DNA from: Pandoraea faecigallinarum
GTDB taxonomy: Bacteria; Pseudomonadota; Gammaproteobacteria; Burkholderiales; Burkholderiaceae
DNA: 64,000 nt
Direction: 5' to 3'
Assembly (NCBI RefSeq): GCF_001029105.3
Contig: NZ_CP011807.3
Location: 1,116,001 to 1,180,000, forward strand
This document shows positions 62,746 through 64,000 of the stretch, piece after piece; the stretch's first letter is position 1; the number at the start of each line of letters is the position of its first letter. Both the position numbers and the translations under genes were made by a program. The notes under the pieces were generated by a model. The model ran no database searches, was not told where the DNA came from, and worked only from the letters and a program-made list of their open reading frames with translations.

Positions 62746-63503
62746 GCCACATCCACGACTACGCCAAGCTGCTGGACGATGCAGCGCACTTCGCCCACGA
62801 AGTTGAACAGTTCGACACCGATAACCGCCTCTCGCTGGACGACGCCTACGCCATTCAGGCCGCGTCGCTCGCACGCCGCGCCGAACGCGGGGAGACGCGT
62901 GTCGGCGTGAAGATGGGGTTCACCAGCCGCGCCAAGATGATTCAGATGGGCCTCTCGGACGTGATCTGGGGCCGGCTGACGTCCGGCATGCAGGTCGAAG
63001 AGGGCACGTCCATCGACTTCAAGCGCTACGTGCATCCGCGCGTCGAGCCGGAAATCGCCTTCATTCTGAAAAAGCCGCTCGAAGGCAACGTCACGGGGCC
63101 GCAGGCGCTCGCGGCGGTGGAGGCAATTGCACCGGCCATCGAGATCATCGATTCGCGTTACAAGGACTTCAAGTTCACGCTGCCGGAGGTGATTGCCGAC
63201 AACGCGTCGTCGAGCGGTTTCGTGATCGGTGCCTGGCACGACCCGCGCATCGACTTCTCGAATCTGGGGCTGGCGATGACGATCGACGGCCGCACCGTGC
63301 AGGTCGGTTCGACGGCGGCGCTGCTGGGCCATCCGCTGCGCTCGCTGGTTGCGGCGGCGCGTCTGTCGGCTGCCGCGGGCGAGCCGTTGCAGGCGGGCTG
63401 GATCGTGATGGCGGGCGGCGCGACGCCGGCCGAATACATCAAGCCGGGGCAGTACGTGTCGGTGGAAATGGAGTCGCTCGGCCGCGTGGGCTTCCACGTC
63501 TGA
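62742..63503 (+). CDS. dmpH: 4-oxalocrotonate decarboxylase (DmpH-like)
   Basis: 253 aa. [20 protein letters not shown] then [20 protein letters not shown] and [16 protein letters not shown] identify the decarboxylase side of this hydratase/decarboxylase superfamily. It converts 4-oxalocrotonate to 2-oxopent-4-enoate and normally forms a complex with the hydratase, in line with the ATGA coupling of the two genes. Together with the tautomerase it completes the oxalocrotonate branch. Confidence 0.9.
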   Translation: MSHIHDYAKLLDDAAHFAHEVEQFDTDNRLSLDDAYAIQAASLARRAERGETRVGVKMGFTSRAKMIQMGLSDVIWGRLTSGMQVEEGTSIDFKRYVHPRVEPEIAFILKKPLEGNVTGPQALAAVEAIAPAIEIIDSRYKDFKFTLPEVIADNASSSGFVIGAWHDPRIDFSNLGLAMTIDGRTVQVGSTAALLGHPLRSLVAAARLSAAAGEPLQAGWIVMAGGATPAEYIKPGQYVSVEMESLGRVGFHV

Positions 63504-63543
63504 GCCGGATGCCGGGCGGCGGAACTTGCCGCCCGGCGTATCC

Positions 63544-64000
63544 TCAGCGCTTTACGCGCGCCATGACCCGCAGATCGCTCTCGATCATGCGCACGTCGGT
63601 GAATGCCAGCGCAAGCTTGTCGTCGAGCGACGTCAACGCGGGCAGATGGAACATTCCCTGGGCGTCGCCGACGATGGACGGCGCAAAGTACGTCAGCAAC
63701 TCGTCCACACAACCCTCGCGCAGCATCGAGCCGTTGAGCTTGTACCCGGCTTCCACATGAATTTCGTTGAACTGGCGCTCGCCGAGCGCTCGCATCAGCG
63801 CGGGCAGTTCGACCTTGCCGTTCGCATTGGGCAGATCGAGCACGTCCACCCCCAGGTCGCGCAGACGCGACGCGCGATCCGCGTCGCCGTTGGCGCATAC
63901 CACCAGCGCGTTGCCGTGGGCGAGCACCTTTGCTGTCGGCGAGATGTCCAGCCGCGAGTCCACGACGATACGTAGCGGCTGGCGGGTCGTTTCCACCTCG
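63544..64000 (-). CDS. ribD: RibD, C-terminal part (runs off the right edge)
   Basis: About 152 codons of the reductase domain: PLRIVVDSRLDISPTAK, LPALMRALGERQFNEIHVEA, then GYKLNGSMLREGCVDELLTY and the ending of RibD proteins. The domain reduces 5-amino-6-ribosylaminouracil phosphate with NADPH; the N-terminal deaminase half lies outside the window. It is convergent with the decarboxylase gene. Confidence 0.9.
   Translation of the reverse strand, partial: EVETTRQPLRIVVDSRLDISPTAKVLAHGNALVVCANGDADRASRLRDLGVDVLDLPNANGKVELPALMRALGERQFNEIHVEAGYKLNGSMLREGCVDELLTYFAPSIVGDAQGMFHLPALTSLDDKLALAFTDVRMIESDLRVMARVKR

Overview
The window is GC-rich, gene-dense DNA of a Burkholderiales betaproteobacterium. 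Gene content (sauRSTU, a MetNIQ importer, a RibB protein with a degenerate RibA-like half, many LysR/IclR/LacI regulators, a Burkholderia-type porin) fits Burkholderiaceae. The style is most like Pandoraea or Cupriavidus, but I cannot fix the genus from sequence alone. I see no tRNA, rRNA, CRISPR array or prophage. One IS1182-type insertion sequence is present.

Left part (1-24.3 kb), mostly accessory metabolism. 1-1974 (minus): a DUF3050 haem-oxygenase-like enzyme, an AurF-type diiron N-oxygenase and the start of a formyltransferase-like protein, in the order of the pvf/mgo/ham diazeniumdiolate signal operons. 2259-10616: a LacI regulator divergent from an SDR, a TRAP transporter (DctP plus fused DctQM), a VOC protein, a RuBisCO-like protein and a DUF1537 sugar-acid kinase; this looks like an acid-sugar catabolic operon. 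10650-16342: sauR-sauSTU for sulfoacetate uptake and conversion to sulfoacetaldehyde. 16432-20929 (minus): a porin cotranscribed with an Fe(III)-type ABC importer. 21086-24311: an OmpR-type two-component pair divergent from a MipA/OmpV outer-membrane protein, with a strong palindrome between them.

Middle (24.3-41 kb). An extended SDR, a TauE/SafE exporter between two LysR genes, and a soluble chemoreceptor. Then a run of small envelope and stress genes (PXPV-repeat protein, CX10C-repeat protein, entericidin, CsbD, two UPF0391 proteins, a ferritin-like protein) interleaved with a CHASE3 histidine kinase, a LuxR-type response regulator and a lone receiver. metN-metI-metQ follows. Behind it lies the IS1182-type element, with unusually long inverted, terminator-bearing ends.

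Right part (41-64 kb), closer to core genome. An EAL-CBS-GGDEF protein, an APC permease, a GabD-like dehydrogenase, UbiD, and a lytic transglycosylase behind a promoter and a leader of about 340 nt with several hairpins. Then an aminotransferase, nusB, ribH and a ribB-type gene; the end of ribD is at the right edge. Also here are an ArsR/SRPBCC pair whose promoter predicts a leaderless mRNA, the complete livKHMGF branched-chain amino acid importer, and a LysR-controlled trio of 4-oxalocrotonate pathway enzymes.

A window-wide oddity is the recurrence of short degenerate 9-bp tandem repeats, both between genes and in frame inside genes, including a compound 9-bp/8-bp array at 60499-60608.
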